Shown here one piece after another: positions 7,719 through 15,708 of a stretch of DNA of 18,288 bases. The stretch spans positions 1-18,288 of the forward strand of contig DYRX01000039.1 in assembly GCA_020718525.1 (NCBI GenBank), given 5' to 3'. Made by a program: the position numbers and the translations under genes. The notes under the pieces were generated by a model. That model was not told where the DNA came from and did no database searches. It saw only the letters and a list, made by a program, of their open reading frames with translations. The first letter of the stretch is position 1; each line of letters opens with the position of its first letter. Origin of the DNA: Victivallis vadensis. GTDB lineage: Bacteria; Verrucomicrobiota; Lentisphaeria; Victivallales; GWF2-50-93.

Positions 7719-8675
7719 GTGCAAGCAGAGCGTTCACCCAGCGGGGAAGATGGCGCAAGTGTCAGGGAGGATCTCGGGCGTCTGAACATAGCGGCACGTC
7801 AGGTCGCCGCCGGCGACTACACTGCGGCAAAATCAATTTTTGATATGACTTCCACCGGAAAGGATGTCCCAGAGGTTGCGCCTAGGCTTTCAGAGCTTGA
7901 GGACCTAGCAGAAACAATAGGTCTTATGATTGTCAAAATAGAGGGGCGCGAATATCTGCTCGAGATGGCGCTCGAGGAGCAGAAGCGCCAGAATGACGAG
8001 CTTAAGAGAAGCATTGCCTTGCGCTCTGAAAGCGGATTCGTCCTCTGCGGAATATTCATCATATTTGCCGCCTACATAGTCTCCCTCTACTGGATGCTCT
8101 TCCACCAGATTCTGGATGGATGGACAAAGACAAAGATGATGATAGCCTGCAACATCCTTATACTCGTTGTATCGGCTATATATGTGAAGCTGCACCGCCA
8201 TCCTCTCGCGGAACGGGGGCTTACTTTGGATGGAGCCATGGCTTCAATCAGAGAAAGCCTTCTCTTCAGCATTCCGCTTGCGGTGATCGGCATTGGTCTG
8301 AAGGCATTTTTGGTCGGATCTCCGTGCTCGCCATTCTATGGGGAGGCAGTATTCGCTCCGGTCTCTCCTGCCTGGCTTGTCTTGTACATGCCTATCGTTG
8401 TCCTGCAGGAGATTTCTGCGCGTGGTTTTCTACAGACATCCATCACGCGGATCGTCCCAGAGCGTTCATCGGCAAAAATTGCCATAGTGGCGACTTCGCT
8501 TCTCTTCGCAGTCACCCACATATTCTATTCGATGGAGTCAATGGTGTCCACATTCGCGGGAAGCCTTTTTTTTGGCTGGCTTTTTTACAGGCAACGCTGT
8601 CTGGCAGGCGTAATCCTTGCCCACTACATACTGGGAGTCCTATATGCATTCAGCCTGAGGCTGATCTGCTGGTGA
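7719..8675 (+). CDS. CPBP/CAAX-protease-like integral membrane protein
   Basis: Proteins of this family (Rce1/Abi type) are intramembrane metalloproteases in some cases and of unknown role in many bacteria. Of 318 residues, the first 100 or so are hydrophilic with a likely coiled coil near 60-98. The remainder holds about six hydrophobic segments. The family motifs are recognisable: Q230-E231-x3-R235 (motif 1, normally EExxxR), F263AVTH267 (motif 2) and H302 in the last segment (motif 3). The first motif residue is Gln instead of Glu, which may reduce or alter catalysis. The GTG start at 7719 is chosen because AGGGG lies about eight bases upstream. The gene is flanked by E2 upstream and by sbcC, which converges on it. 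The context gives no clear clue to substrate. Family membership is fairly sure; protease activity is uncertain. Confidence 0.8.
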   Translation: MQAERSPSGEDGASVREDLGRLNIAARQVAAGDYTAAKSIFDMTSTGKDVPEVAPRLSELEDLAETIGLMIVKIEGREYLLEMALEEQKRQNDELKRSIALRSESGFVLCGIFIIFAAYIVSLYWMLFHQILDGWTKTKMMIACNILILVVSAIYVKLHRHPLAERGLTLDGAMASIRESLLFSIPLAVIGIGLKAFLVGSPCSPFYGEAVFAPVSPAWLVLYMPIVVLQEISARGFLQTSITRIVPERSSAKIAIVATSLLFAVTHIFYSMESMVSTFAGSLFFGWLFYRQRCLAGVILAHYILGVLYAFSLRLICW

Positions 8676-8753
8676 GCCGGGAGCACGCCTCTTCGGAGCC
8701 TCAGTTTTGCGGAGCCGTCGCGGCGTTCTATTCTACTATAGTTTTTCAAGGAA

Positions 8754-8778
8754 AATAAATTCACAATTTGAATTTATT
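8754..8778. terminator. AT-rich hairpin between convergent genes
   Basis: AATAAATTC at 8754-8762 pairs perfectly with GAATTTATT at 8770-8778 across a 7-base loop. It sits in the 123-base gap between the converging CPBP gene and sbcC, where a bidirectional transcript end is expected. The stem is AT-rich and there is no uniform U-tract, so intrinsic termination would be weak. A small GCCG/CGGC hairpin lies slightly upstream, near 8714-8724. Confidence 0.35.
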
Positions 8779-8798
8779 AAAATGAAAAAATATATTCG

Positions 8799-11700
8799 TC
8801 ATTTTCTTGATCTGTGCCTGACCTGCTTTGGAGCATCGCTTCGTGACTTTGCCGTGCCGTCAATTCTTGAGACGCCTGCGCCTTCCATGGCACTTCTGCC
8901 ACCGCCAATTTTTCTTATTTCGATCCTAGCCGAAATTTGGCTTTTCAACTGCTCTATATGTGAAATGACCCCGATGAGCTTGCCCTCGCTTTGATGCAGT
9001 TCCGCCAGAGTGTTCACAGCGATGTCGAGCGACTGATTGTCGAGCGTACCGAAGCCTTCATCTAGAAACAGCGAGTCAATGCGGAGCCTGCCGCTTGCCA
9101 TCTGCGCCAAGCCGAGCGCAAGCGAAAGTGAGACCATGAAAGTTTCACCGCCGGAAAAGTTCGATATAGGACGCTCTATGTCCCCCTGATGATGGTCAAT
9201 AGCCAGTGGAAGCAGTTCCTTGTCATCGGGCTTGCATATCATCTCGTATCTTCCGCATGACATCTTCAGCAGATAGGCATTTGCAGTTTTGAGGAGTCCT
9301 CTGAGAGTTATTCCCTGCGCGTATCTTTTAAATTGTTCTCCATTCGCGCCGCCAATCCAAGAATTAAGTCTGTTCCATTTGTCAAAAATTTTCGACTGCG
9401 CTTCCAGATTTGCCTGCGCCGAAGCGCATTTTGACCTGTGATCGTCGTCTGTCTTGAGTTTCACCTTTGCGTCTGTCAGGTCTGTTTCGCATTTTTGGAG
9501 GGTCGTTTTTTCTGCGATCAATTCCTGGGCAAGTTCTGCCGCAGATTTGCTTGCCATCTCAAGCGCCTCTTCTGCCTTGATGTCCTCGGCGAGCTTTTCA
9601 ATCAGCTTTGAAAATCCTGCAAGCTTTTTGCCGAGCTCCTCTTTTTTGCTGGCGACTCTTGACATTTCATTGTCACCCATGCGGGAATCTCTGCAATGCT
9701 TCTCATCGGCAAATCCGGCTTTTGCGAACGCCTCTCTGCTTGATTCAAGAATAGAATCTTCTTCTTGAATCCTCAGAGCTAGACTTTTTTGAGCGGCGTC
9801 CAGCTCCTCCGCCTCCTTTGCCGCTGATGTGCCCAGCTTCTCCATACGCATGCGAATTTCACCGTCATGTCTCAATGCATCTTCCCAGTCCGCCCGCAAG
9901 CGCTTTTCGATCTTGTCCGGATCACCTTCAAGAATGGATTTCCTCTGGGCTGTCAAATTTTCGACAGCATCCTTTTTTGCCTTGGCTGCTGAAATCTTGC
10001 CTTCCCTTGCGCAATTCGCAGATTGAAGCTTTTCAGAGCTGTCCTTTAGTGCCTCTTTTCCTGCGATGACTCTGATTTTCGCGTCGCTGAACTCTTTCTG
10101 CCATTTTTCAAATTCGCTCTGCCGAGCTTTCAGGCTGAAAAAATCTGCCGCGACAGATGCGGAATTCGGAGTAATTCCCGCCGAAGACAAGTCGGAGCTG
10201 ATTGTGCCCCATAAAGATTCAATCTCTTTGGCTATCCCGTCAAGGGAGCTTCTGGAATTTTGCAGGTCATTTTTTGACGAGTCAAGCTCCTTCACCGCGT
10301 TTTGGGACAGCTCCCTTTTTGCCTCGAGTTCAGCAAGTGACTTTTGAGAGTCCTTTTCGGCTTTTTCCCATTGCTTTCTCGCGGATCTTTCCGCCTCTTC
10401 CAATTTCTTCAATTCCGTCTGAAACGCATTTAATTCCTCTTGGGCGGATGATATTTCTGGAATCTTGCCCTCCGCATATGGATGTCTGCATGAGCCGCAT
10501 AGTGGGCAGGGCTTTCCGTCCTCGAGAAGCTTCCGCTGATCTTCGAGGCTTGCAATCCTCTGGGCAAGAAGCTGTTTCTCGTGGGCAAGCCTTATTTTCA
10601 CTTCCAGATCGGGCTTTGCCGACATGTGTCCGTTCTCGGCATCGTCCTTCGTCTTTTCCGCCTTTTCTTTTTTAACAAGATTCGCAGAATGCAGCCTGGA
10701 AGCCTTTTCTAATTCTGCATGTGTGTCTTTTGCAAATTCTTCCTTCTCAGCAAGAGACTTTTCAGAATTTTTGCAGTCGCGGTCTTTTTTTGCGAAATCC
10801 TTTTTTCTGGCTTCCCATATGGACAGATAGGATTCGATTCTGGGGACAATTCCTTTGAGATTGGCGTCGCCGGAATTGGACGAGAGATAGTTTTCCGCCT
10901 TCTTGCAGTCGTCTTCCGCAGTTTCAAGAGTCTGCCAGGTTTTTTGCCGGAGGATGTCGGCCTCTTTGAACGCTTTTTGCGCATCAGCGGCGGCAAGATC
11001 GGCCGCCTTCAATTCCGCCACAGTCCCCTTTATTTCGGAGTCGCGTCTTCTTGCCTCCTCGACAAGCGGCAAAGTCTTATCAAGCTTCGCCTTGCAATCT
11101 TGCATTTTTTGCGTGGAGGTTTCGATCTGCGGCTTAAGCCCCGCAATTTCAATCTCAATCTTCTCAAGATTTGATTTTCTCTCTAGAAGCTTTTTCGCGG
11201 CATCTTCCTTGGATTTCCTGGCAGTTTCTATTTTTTGAAGCAGCGCGTCTAGCTTTCTAGCTTCGAGCGCTTTGTCGAGACAGGCGAACTCGTCTTTGGA
11301 ATTTTCAAGCTCCGCCACAATCTCTGCTTTGCTCTTCAACTGCACGTCATGGTCTTCGCGCAGTTTACGCAGTTTTTCGTGCCACTCGATCTGCTTCTGA
11401 AGAGTGGCGATCATGGAGCTGAGGCTGAGCCTTTGTTCTTCGAGAGCCCCAATATTTGCCTCGATTTCCATGCGCAGTTCATCAGGCAGTTGACTGCTGC
11501 TCTGTATTTCCTGTTCGAGAGCCGATTTCCTGTCTCTTTCGATTTGCCATCTTGAGAATACCGAAGAACCTATTTTCGAGTAAATTTCCGTCCCAGTGAC
11601 CTGTTCGAGTATTGCCGAGCGCTCCCTTTCATGCGCCTTGAGAAATGCATCGAACTGACCCTGCGCAAGAAGGACTGAGCGCGTGAACTGGCAGAAATCC

Positions 11701-12119
11701 ATGCCGAGAAGTTCGAGGATTTTGTCGTCGCATTCCTTGAGCTTTTCGGAAATGATCTGCCCCTCTGGAAGCGTGGATATTTTTCTTGTCGGACTTTGGA
11801 GGGCTCCATTTGCCTTGCCGCGCTCGCGGTGCTGTTCCCAGGAGCTTCTGTAGCGCCTGCCGCGCAGCTCGAACTCGACCTCGGCAAAGCAGTCGCCTGT
11901 GCCTCTTGTCATGGTCTCATTCTTGCTTTTTGATATTTCCTGGCGGGCAGTTTTGCCGTAGAAGCCAAGGCAGACGGCGTCGAGCACTGTGCTTTTTCCG
12001 GCTCCGGTCGGACCGGTCAGAGCGAAAAGCCCCTCCGTGAATTGCGTATTCTCGAAATCTATTTCCCAGAAGCCTGCAAGAGAATTTATGTTTTTAAAGC
12101 GCAACTTCAGAAGTTTCAT
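8799..12119 (-). CDS. sbcC: Exonuclease subunit SbcC (Rad50-like ATPase)
   Basis: SbcC is the SMC-like ATPase that, with SbcD, opens hairpins and trims blocked DNA ends. The 1106 residues have the Rad50 layout. The N-terminal nucleotide-binding half carries Walker A GPTGAGKST at 36-44. Two long charged coiled-coil arms surround the zinc hook CPLC at 538-541. The C-terminal half has signature NFSGGE at 987-992 and Walker B LFLDEGFGTLD with Asp1020-Glu1021, followed by the H-loop segment VISHIEQL. A basic tail of about 30 residues extends past the usual end. The ATG overlaps the sbcD stop codon by four bases (ATGA, 12119-12116). GGAGGGG inside sbcD serves as its ribosome-binding site, so the two genes are translationally coupled. 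It converges on the CPBP gene. Confidence 0.97.
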   Translation of the reverse strand: MKLLKLRFKNINSLAGFWEIDFENTQFTEGLFALTGPTGAGKSTVLDAVCLGFYGKTARQEISKSKNETMTRGTGDCFAEVEFELRGRRYRSSWEQHRERGKANGALQSPTRKISTLPEGQIISEKLKECDDKILELLGMDFCQFTRSVLLAQGQFDAFLKAHERERSAILEQVTGTEIYSKIGSSVFSRWQIERDRKSALEQEIQSSSQLPDELRMEIEANIGALEEQRLSLSSMIATLQKQIEWHEKLRKLREDHDVQLKSKAEIVAELENSKDEFACLDKALEARKLDALLQKIETARKSKEDAAKKLLERKSNLEKIEIEIAGLKPQIETSTQKMQDCKAKLDKTLPLVEEARRRDSEIKGTVAELKAADLAAADAQKAFKEADILRQKTWQTLETAEDDCKKAENYLSSNSGDANLKGIVPRIESYLSIWEARKKDFAKKDRDCKNSEKSLAEKEEFAKDTHAELEKASRLHSANLVKKEKAEKTKDDAENGHMSAKPDLEVKIRLAHEKQLLAQRIASLEDQRKLLEDGKPCPLCGSCRHPYAEGKIPEISSAQEELNAFQTELKKLEEAERSARKQWEKAEKDSQKSLAELEAKRELSQNAVKELDSSKNDLQNSRSSLDGIAKEIESLWGTISSDLSSAGITPNSASVAADFFSLKARQSEFEKWQKEFSDAKIRVIAGKEALKDSSEKLQSANCAREGKISAAKAKKDAVENLTAQRKSILEGDPDKIEKRLRADWEDALRHDGEIRMRMEKLGTSAAKEAEELDAAQKSLALRIQEEDSILESSREAFAKAGFADEKHCRDSRMGDNEMSRVASKKEELGKKLAGFSKLIEKLAEDIKAEEALEMASKSAAELAQELIAEKTTLQKCETDLTDAKVKLKTDDDHRSKCASAQANLEAQSKIFDKWNRLNSWIGGANGEQFKRYAQGITLRGLLKTANAYLLKMSCGRYEMICKPDDKELLPLAIDHHQGDIERPISNFSGGETFMVSLSLALGLAQMASGRLRIDSLFLDEGFGTLDNQSLDIAVNTLAELHQSEGKLIGVISHIEQLKSQISARIEIRKIGGGRSAMEGAGVSRIDGTAKSRSDAPKQVRHRSRK

Positions 12120-13339
12120 AGTATTTGCCCCTCCTGAACTTCCTTGAGATCGATATCTTTAACGATCTCCTTGAAGATGGAAGCAAATTCGGCTTTTTCC
12201 TCATCGTTCAGATTCTCGTATTCGAGGCGCATTTTGAAGACATCTTCGGGGCGGATGGTGTCGAGCGGACGATCGTCTCCTCCACGGCTTCCCCAAGCCT
12301 GGTGCGGACGCATGTCCTGTCTGGCAAGAATTTTGACTGCGCTTCCCTCGACGAGAGAGGGGAGACTGCTCCAGAAATCAGCGAGGGAGCCTTCATGTTC
12401 GTCAACTTGCAGTTCAAGCCAGACGTCGGAAGAAGCGCAGAGGAGCTCTTTTATTCTCGAAACGATTTTCTCAGTCGAGCCTTTGATCTGTTCCAGATGC
12501 TGGAAGCACGGAATTGGCATTATGCGCAGTCCGGGATTTGGACCGAATTCGATGATGGCGAGCGATTTTTTCTGCGCGGCTTCAGCAAAGCTCATTGGGA
12601 TTGGCGAGCCAGAATAGCGGCAGAATTCATTTCCGCCAAGCGCCTGTGGAATGTGAAGATGTCCGAGAGCGTAGTAGTCGGCGGCTGGCAGAAGATCCAG
12701 GCATATCTCTCCGATCCCCCCTACTGAGCGCGTACGTTCTGAAACATCGTCGGAAAGCTTCGATTTCGACAGGAAAAAATGTCCAGTCATTACAAGGGGG
12801 ACTCCATCGCCCGCGGATTCTCTCAGTCTGCGTGCCAGCTCGTCGTAATGCCTTTTGATCCCTGCTCGGAGACGTTCGGACGATTCGGCAAAAGTTTCCC
12901 CGGCGGAAGATAGACGCACATCGGCGTCGCGGAGATATGGAACCGCGCCGATTGCCAAGCCAGGTCTGCCATCTTTTCCAATCAGGACAATAGACTCTTT
13001 TTCAATGTCAGCCGCGCCCACAACCTTAACACCAATGTGATTCATTATTTTTTCAGGCGAATCCAAAAGGGCGGAGGAATCGTGGTTGCCTGCTACTATG
13101 ACGATTTTTCCGCAGATCTTCTGACTGGCGATTTCCCCGAGAAAAGAGTAGTAGAGCTCCTGCGACGCATTTGGAGGAGAATATGTGTCGAATATGTCAC
13201 CTGAAACAATGAGAGCATCAGGTTTTTCATCCCTTAAAAGCTCTTTCAGCCATTGGAGGAATTTGATATGCTCCGGATGCCGGCTCTCCTCGTGCAGGAC
13301 TGCGCCCAGATGCCAGTCTGAACTGTGGATTATCTTCAT
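12116..13339 (-). CDS. sbcD: Exonuclease subunit SbcD (Mre11-like nuclease)
   Basis: SbcD is the manganese-dependent nuclease partner of SbcC in repair of DNA ends and palindromes. From the ATG at 13339 it has 407 residues, close to the E. coli length. The calcineurin-like phosphoesterase motifs are all visible: SDWH with Asp8 and His10, SGDIFD with Asp48, GNHD at 84-87, GH at 186-187 and GHLH at 226-229. The frame can be extended 22 codons upstream. The inner ATG is preferred because it gives the normal MKIIHSSDWHLG start and has GGAG nine bases upstream. It is co-transcribed with sbcC. The gap to the upstream aldolase gene contains several hairpins. Confidence 0.96.
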   Translation of the reverse strand: MKIIHSSDWHLGAVLHEESRHPEHIKFLQWLKELLRDEKPDALIVSGDIFDTYSPPNASQELYYSFLGEIASQKICGKIVIVAGNHDSSALLDSPEKIMNHIGVKVVGAADIEKESIVLIGKDGRPGLAIGAVPYLRDADVRLSSAGETFAESSERLRAGIKRHYDELARRLRESAGDGVPLVMTGHFFLSKSKLSDDVSERTRSVGGIGEICLDLLPAADYYALGHLHIPQALGGNEFCRYSGSPIPMSFAEAAQKKSLAIIEFGPNPGLRIMPIPCFQHLEQIKGSTEKIVSRIKELLCASSDVWLELQVDEHEGSLADFWSSLPSLVEGSAVKILARQDMRPHQAWGSRGGDDRPLDTIRPEDVFKMRLEYENLNDEEKAEFASIFKEIVKDIDLKEVQEGQIL

Positions 13340-13379
13340 TGCAAAATCTCCATCTTTGGCAGTTTCAACGTAGCAGGCT

Positions 13380-13398
13380 GGATTCGTCCGCTGAATCC
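13380..13398 (-). promoter_or_regulatory. Hairpin in the sbcD leader
   Basis: GGATTC at 13380-13385 pairs with GAATCC at 13393-13398 across a 7-base loop. It lies 40-60 bases before the sbcD start codon, downstream of the likely aldolase terminator. There is no U-tract. It could be part of the sbcD untranslated leader. Confidence 0.35.
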
Positions 13399-13407
13399 GT
13401 ACCATGC

Positions 13408-13434
13408 AAAAATCCGCTGAACGGCGTAGTTCAG
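13408..13434 (-). terminator. Candidate intrinsic terminator of the aldolase gene
   Basis: Read on the minus strand, CTGAAC (13434-13429) pairs with GTTCAG (13422-13417) across a 6-base loop. CGG and then ATTTTT (ending at 13408) follow. The 6-bp stem with a close U-tract has the form of a rho-independent terminator. It lies about 80 bases past the aldolase stop codon and before sbcD. Confidence 0.5.
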
Positions 13435-13450
13435 TGAATATTTACCAAGA

Positions 13451-13478
13451 AGGGCATCCCCGAGGATGCCCTATTTTT
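13451..13478. terminator. Strong GC-rich hairpin, possibly bidirectional terminator
   Basis: AGGGCATCC at 13451-13459 pairs perfectly with GGATGCCCT at 13464-13472 across a CCGA loop, giving a 9-bp stem. On the plus strand it is followed by ATTTTTAG, a better U-tract than on the minus strand (TCTTGG). The only adjacent genes run on the minus strand, so it most simply ends the aldolase transcript. Its stronger U-tract, however, faces the other way. Confidence 0.55.
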
Positions 13479-13494
13479 AGACGGATGACCGTCT
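13479..13494 (-). promoter_or_regulatory. Small hairpin just after the aldolase stop codon
   Basis: AGACGG at 13479-13484 pairs with CCGTCT at 13489-13494 across an ATGA loop. It begins 20 bases past the aldolase stop codon and directly abuts the next, stronger hairpin. It has no U-tract on the minus strand, so it may protect the mRNA 3' end rather than terminate transcription. Confidence 0.4.
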
Positions 13495-13514
13495 GCAATT
13501 CGCAATCGCTGAAA

Positions 13515-14465
13515 TTATATGCCGAGAGCCTTTTTAACGGCTGGAAGCTGTCCTGCGGAGCCCAGCTTGACATTTTTGTCAGCAATGAATTTGGCATATT
13601 CCGCCATGAATACGACACCGGGGTCGCGCAGATCGAATTTTTCAGGATGCTGTTTGAAGAATTCCCTGTGAACTCTGGTCCAGACAAGGCGTCCGTCGGT
13701 GTCAATGTTGATTTTGGTCACGCCGAGCTCTGCGGCCTTCAGAAACTGGTCGGCGTCAACGCCTTTCGCTCCCTTGAGACTGCCGCCGGCCGCATTGATT
13801 CTTGCGACTTCGTCCTGGGGAACTGAGCTTGAGCCGTGCATGACGAGCGGGAAATTGGGAAGGCGTTTTTGAATTTCCTCGAGGACGTCGAAATGGAGCC
13901 CCTGGGTGCCGCTGAACTTGAACGCCCCGTGGCTGGTTCCGATCGCACAGGCGAGACAGTCACAGCCCGTCTGCTTCACGAATTTTTCGGCATCATTGGG
14001 ATTCGTCAGCTTGGCGTCGCTTTCCGCGACCGAGACATGTTCTTCCACTCCACCGAGCATTCCGAGCTCCGCCTCGACAGAGATATTTTTCGCATGCGCC
14101 TTGTCCACGACGCGTTTAGTTATTTCGACGTTTTTCTCAAATGATTCATGGCTTGCATCAATCATGACAGAGCTGTAGAAGCCGCTGTTGATGCAGTCGT
14201 AGCAGGTTGCTTCGTCGCCATGGTCGAGATGGACGGCAAAAACTGCGCCCGGGAAAACTTTGTCCGCCGCCCTTATCACCGCTTCGAGCATTTCCTTTGC
14301 CGTGTACTTCCTGGCGCCCTTTGAAATCTGGATGATGAACGGGGCCTGCGAATCCATGCAACCCTTGAAGAGTCCCATGCACTGCTCTACATTGTTGATG
14401 TTGTACGCGCCGATCGCGAACTTGCCGTAGGCGACCTTGAAAAGATCCTTCGTCGTTACTATCAT
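13515..14465 (-). CDS. fba: Class II fructose-bisphosphate aldolase
   Basis: The enzyme reversibly splits fructose 1,6-bisphosphate into dihydroxyacetone phosphate and glyceraldehyde 3-phosphate in glycolysis and gluconeogenesis. From the ATG at 14465 it has 316 residues, within the zinc-dependent class II range. Seen features are HLDHG with the proposed catalytic Asp81 and metal ligand His82, EAELG at 131-135, GTSHG with His179, MHGSSS with His210 and the phosphate-binding NIDTDG at 253-258. The open frame runs 36 codons further upstream. The chosen ATG has AAGGAG at ideal spacing and gives a normal N-terminus. A promoter with a perfect TATAAT lies about 110 bases upstream. A related sugar-bisphosphate aldolase such as a tagatose enzyme cannot be wholly excluded, but fructose bisphosphate is most likely. 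Confidence 0.93.
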   Translation of the reverse strand: MIVTTKDLFKVAYGKFAIGAYNINNVEQCMGLFKGCMDSQAPFIIQISKGARKYTAKEMLEAVIRAADKVFPGAVFAVHLDHGDEATCYDCINSGFYSSVMIDASHESFEKNVEITKRVVDKAHAKNISVEAELGMLGGVEEHVSVAESDAKLTNPNDAEKFVKQTGCDCLACAIGTSHGAFKFSGTQGLHFDVLEEIQKRLPNFPLVMHGSSSVPQDEVARINAAGGSLKGAKGVDADQFLKAAELGVTKINIDTDGRLVWTRVHREFFKQHPEKFDLRDPGVVFMAEYAKFIADKNVKLGSAGQLPAVKKALGI

Positions 14466-14573
14466 TTCTGACTCCTTTTGTTGATGATGCACAAAAATCA
14501 AAAGATATTGGCTGAAAGACCATGCAATTCCCCGCCGCATTTGAAATCCGGCGTTGAACATCGGGAGCGGCAA

Positions 14574-14582
14574 ATTATATCA
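14574..14582 (-). promoter_or_regulatory. Extended -10 promoter of fba
   Basis: On the minus strand TGATATAAT is a perfect TATAAT (14579-14574) preceded by the extended -10 dinucleotide TG. No good -35 is present; the best is TCTTGA at 16-base spacing, which fits an extended -10 promoter. Transcription would begin near 14566, giving a leader of about 100 bases. A CTGAG/CTCAG inverted repeat (14609-14622) lies upstream near -50 and could be an operator. Confidence 0.55.
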
Positions 14583-14679
14583 AAAAAGTTCAAAATCAAG
14601 ACGCTCAACTGAGATTCCTCAGAAAAAAACAAGGTTTTGCTCCTTTGATCCAAATGCTGTGAAAAATCCCAAAACCGTC

Positions 14680-14709
14680 TTGAAAAATTGCATCTTACGC
14701 TGATATTAG
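14680..14709 (+). promoter_or_regulatory. Candidate hisG promoter
   Basis: TTGAAA at 14680-14685 matches 5 of 6 bases of the -35 consensus. After 18 bases comes TATTAG at 14704-14709, preceded by the extended -10 dinucleotide TG at 14701-14702. Transcription would start near 14716, leaving a leader of about 85 bases before hisG. Confidence 0.45.
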
Positions 14710-14712
14710 GGG

Positions 14713-14776
14713 GCTTCGAAGCTTGCCGGATATTTTCCGGCGGAGAAACAATAAAAAAACCGGGGGCGAATCCCGG
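14713..14776 (+). promoter_or_regulatory. Structured hisG leader with three inverted repeats
   Basis: The 10-base palindrome GCTTCGAAGC lies at 14713-14722. The hairpin GCCGGA/TCCGGC lies at 14725-14741 with a 5-base loop. CCGGG at 14760-14764 pairs with CCCGG at 14772-14776. The hisG ribosome-binding site (AAGGA, 14786-14790) follows. No His-rich leader peptide and no U-tract are visible, so classical his attenuation is not supported. Confidence 0.4.
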
Positions 14777-14800
14777 GCAATATTTAAGGAATCCAAGCAT

Positions 14801-15676
14801 ATGGCGAAAAAACTTGTTCTCGGAATACCGAAAGGCAGTCTCGAGCAGTCAACTGTCGAGATGTTTGCCAAGGCAGGCTATAAAATCCGTGTGGACTCAC
14901 GCTCATATTTTCCGAGCATAGACGATCCTGAGATCGAGTGCATGCTCATCCGCGCCCAGGAGATGTCGCGCTATGTGGAAGAGGGCATTCTCGACTGCGG
15001 TCTCACGGGACACGACTGGGTTGTGGAAAACGGTTCGGATGTCGTTGACGTTGCAGAGCTTGTCTATGGAAAAGTCGGGCGCAAGCCGATACGGTGGGTG
15101 CTTGCGGTTCCTGAAGATTCCGGGATCAACTGCGCAAAGGATCTCGAAGGCAAAAGGATTGCGACAGAAGCCACCGGCCTTGCGAAGCAGTATTTCGCGA
15201 AGCATGGAGTCAATGTCCATGTCGAATTCAGTTGGGGGGCGACAGAAGTCAAGCCGCCGCGCCTGGCGGACGCGATCATTGAGATAACAGAGACCGGTTC
15301 GTCGCTGAGAGCAAACAAACTGAAGATCATTGACACCATCTGCGAAAGCACTACGCGCCTGATCGCCAACAAGGACGCCTTCAGGGACGACTGGAAAAAA
15401 GCCAAGATCAACAAGATTTCCCTTCTGCTCAGGGCGGCTCTCCTTGCGGAAGGAAAGGTCGGACTCATGCTGAACGTGAAAAAGGACAAGCTCGATCTGG
15501 TCTTGAAGAAGCTCCCAGCTCTTGAGCGTCCCACCGTCTCTCCGCTAGCCGAGGAAGGATGGTTTGCATTGAACACGATCGTTGACGAGTATGCTGTGCG
15601 GGATCTGATTCCGGACCTGATAGAGGCCGGCGCCAGCGGAATTGCAGAATATCCGCTGAACAAAATAGTTCCATGA
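14801..15676 (+). CDS. hisG: ATP phosphoribosyltransferase, long form
   Basis: HisG joins ATP and PRPP to phosphoribosyl-ATP, the first and feedback-regulated step of histidine synthesis. The 291 residues match the long, hexameric form with a C-terminal regulatory domain (about 213-291), so no HisZ partner is needed. Seen motifs are the N-terminal LGIPKGSL, GLTGHDW at 67-73 and the PRPP-binding segment ADAIIEITETGSSLRAN (156-172). The ATG at 14801 follows AAGGA by ten bases. An open frame reaches back to 14723 but lacks such support. No other his gene is in the window, so hisG is separated from the rest of the pathway. The GH94 gene begins only 32 bases after its stop codon, which suggests co-transcription without an obvious metabolic reason. 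Confidence 0.95.
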   Translation: MAKKLVLGIPKGSLEQSTVEMFAKAGYKIRVDSRSYFPSIDDPEIECMLIRAQEMSRYVEEGILDCGLTGHDWVVENGSDVVDVAELVYGKVGRKPIRWVLAVPEDSGINCAKDLEGKRIATEATGLAKQYFAKHGVNVHVEFSWGATEVKPPRLADAIIEITETGSSLRANKLKIIDTICESTTRLIANKDAFRDDWKKAKINKISLLLRAALLAEGKVGLMLNVKKDKLDLVLKKLPALERPTVSPLAEEGWFALNTIVDEYAVRDLIPDLIEAGASGIAEYPLNKIVP

Positions 15677-15708
15677 TCTGAAAACAGACATATATGGGAG
15701 GATCTCCG

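Larger units (their letters stand above)
14466..14800. other. Divergent intergenic region between fba and hisG
   Basis: This 335-base gap contains no convincing gene. It holds the fba promoter on the minus strand, with a CGCCG/CGGCG hairpin (14533-14537 with 14549-14553) in the fba leader. It also holds a candidate hisG promoter on the plus strand and a run of inverted repeats in the hisG leader. The reading frames that cross it are extensions of fba or hisG beyond their well-supported start codons. Confidence 0.7.

Noticed and set aside
8120..8758. A 212-codon plus-strand frame overlapping the CPBP gene
   Set aside because: It is a shifted frame of the membrane-protein gene, which has the recognisable family motifs and its own ribosome-binding site.
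10202..10675. Long plus-strand frames opposite sbcC
   Set aside because: They are antisense shadows of the biased coiled-coil codons of sbcC.
12125..12727. A 200-codon plus-strand frame opposite sbcD
   Set aside because: It lies entirely antisense to a gene with all nuclease motifs and resembles no family I know.
13340..13405. An upstream extension of sbcD by 22 codons
   Set aside because: The inner ATG has GGAG at good spacing and starts with the conserved phosphoesterase strand.
14723..14800. An upstream extension of hisG by 26 codons
   Set aside because: The ATG at 14801 has a ribosome-binding site and the normal HisG N-terminus. The extension runs through GC-rich hairpins.
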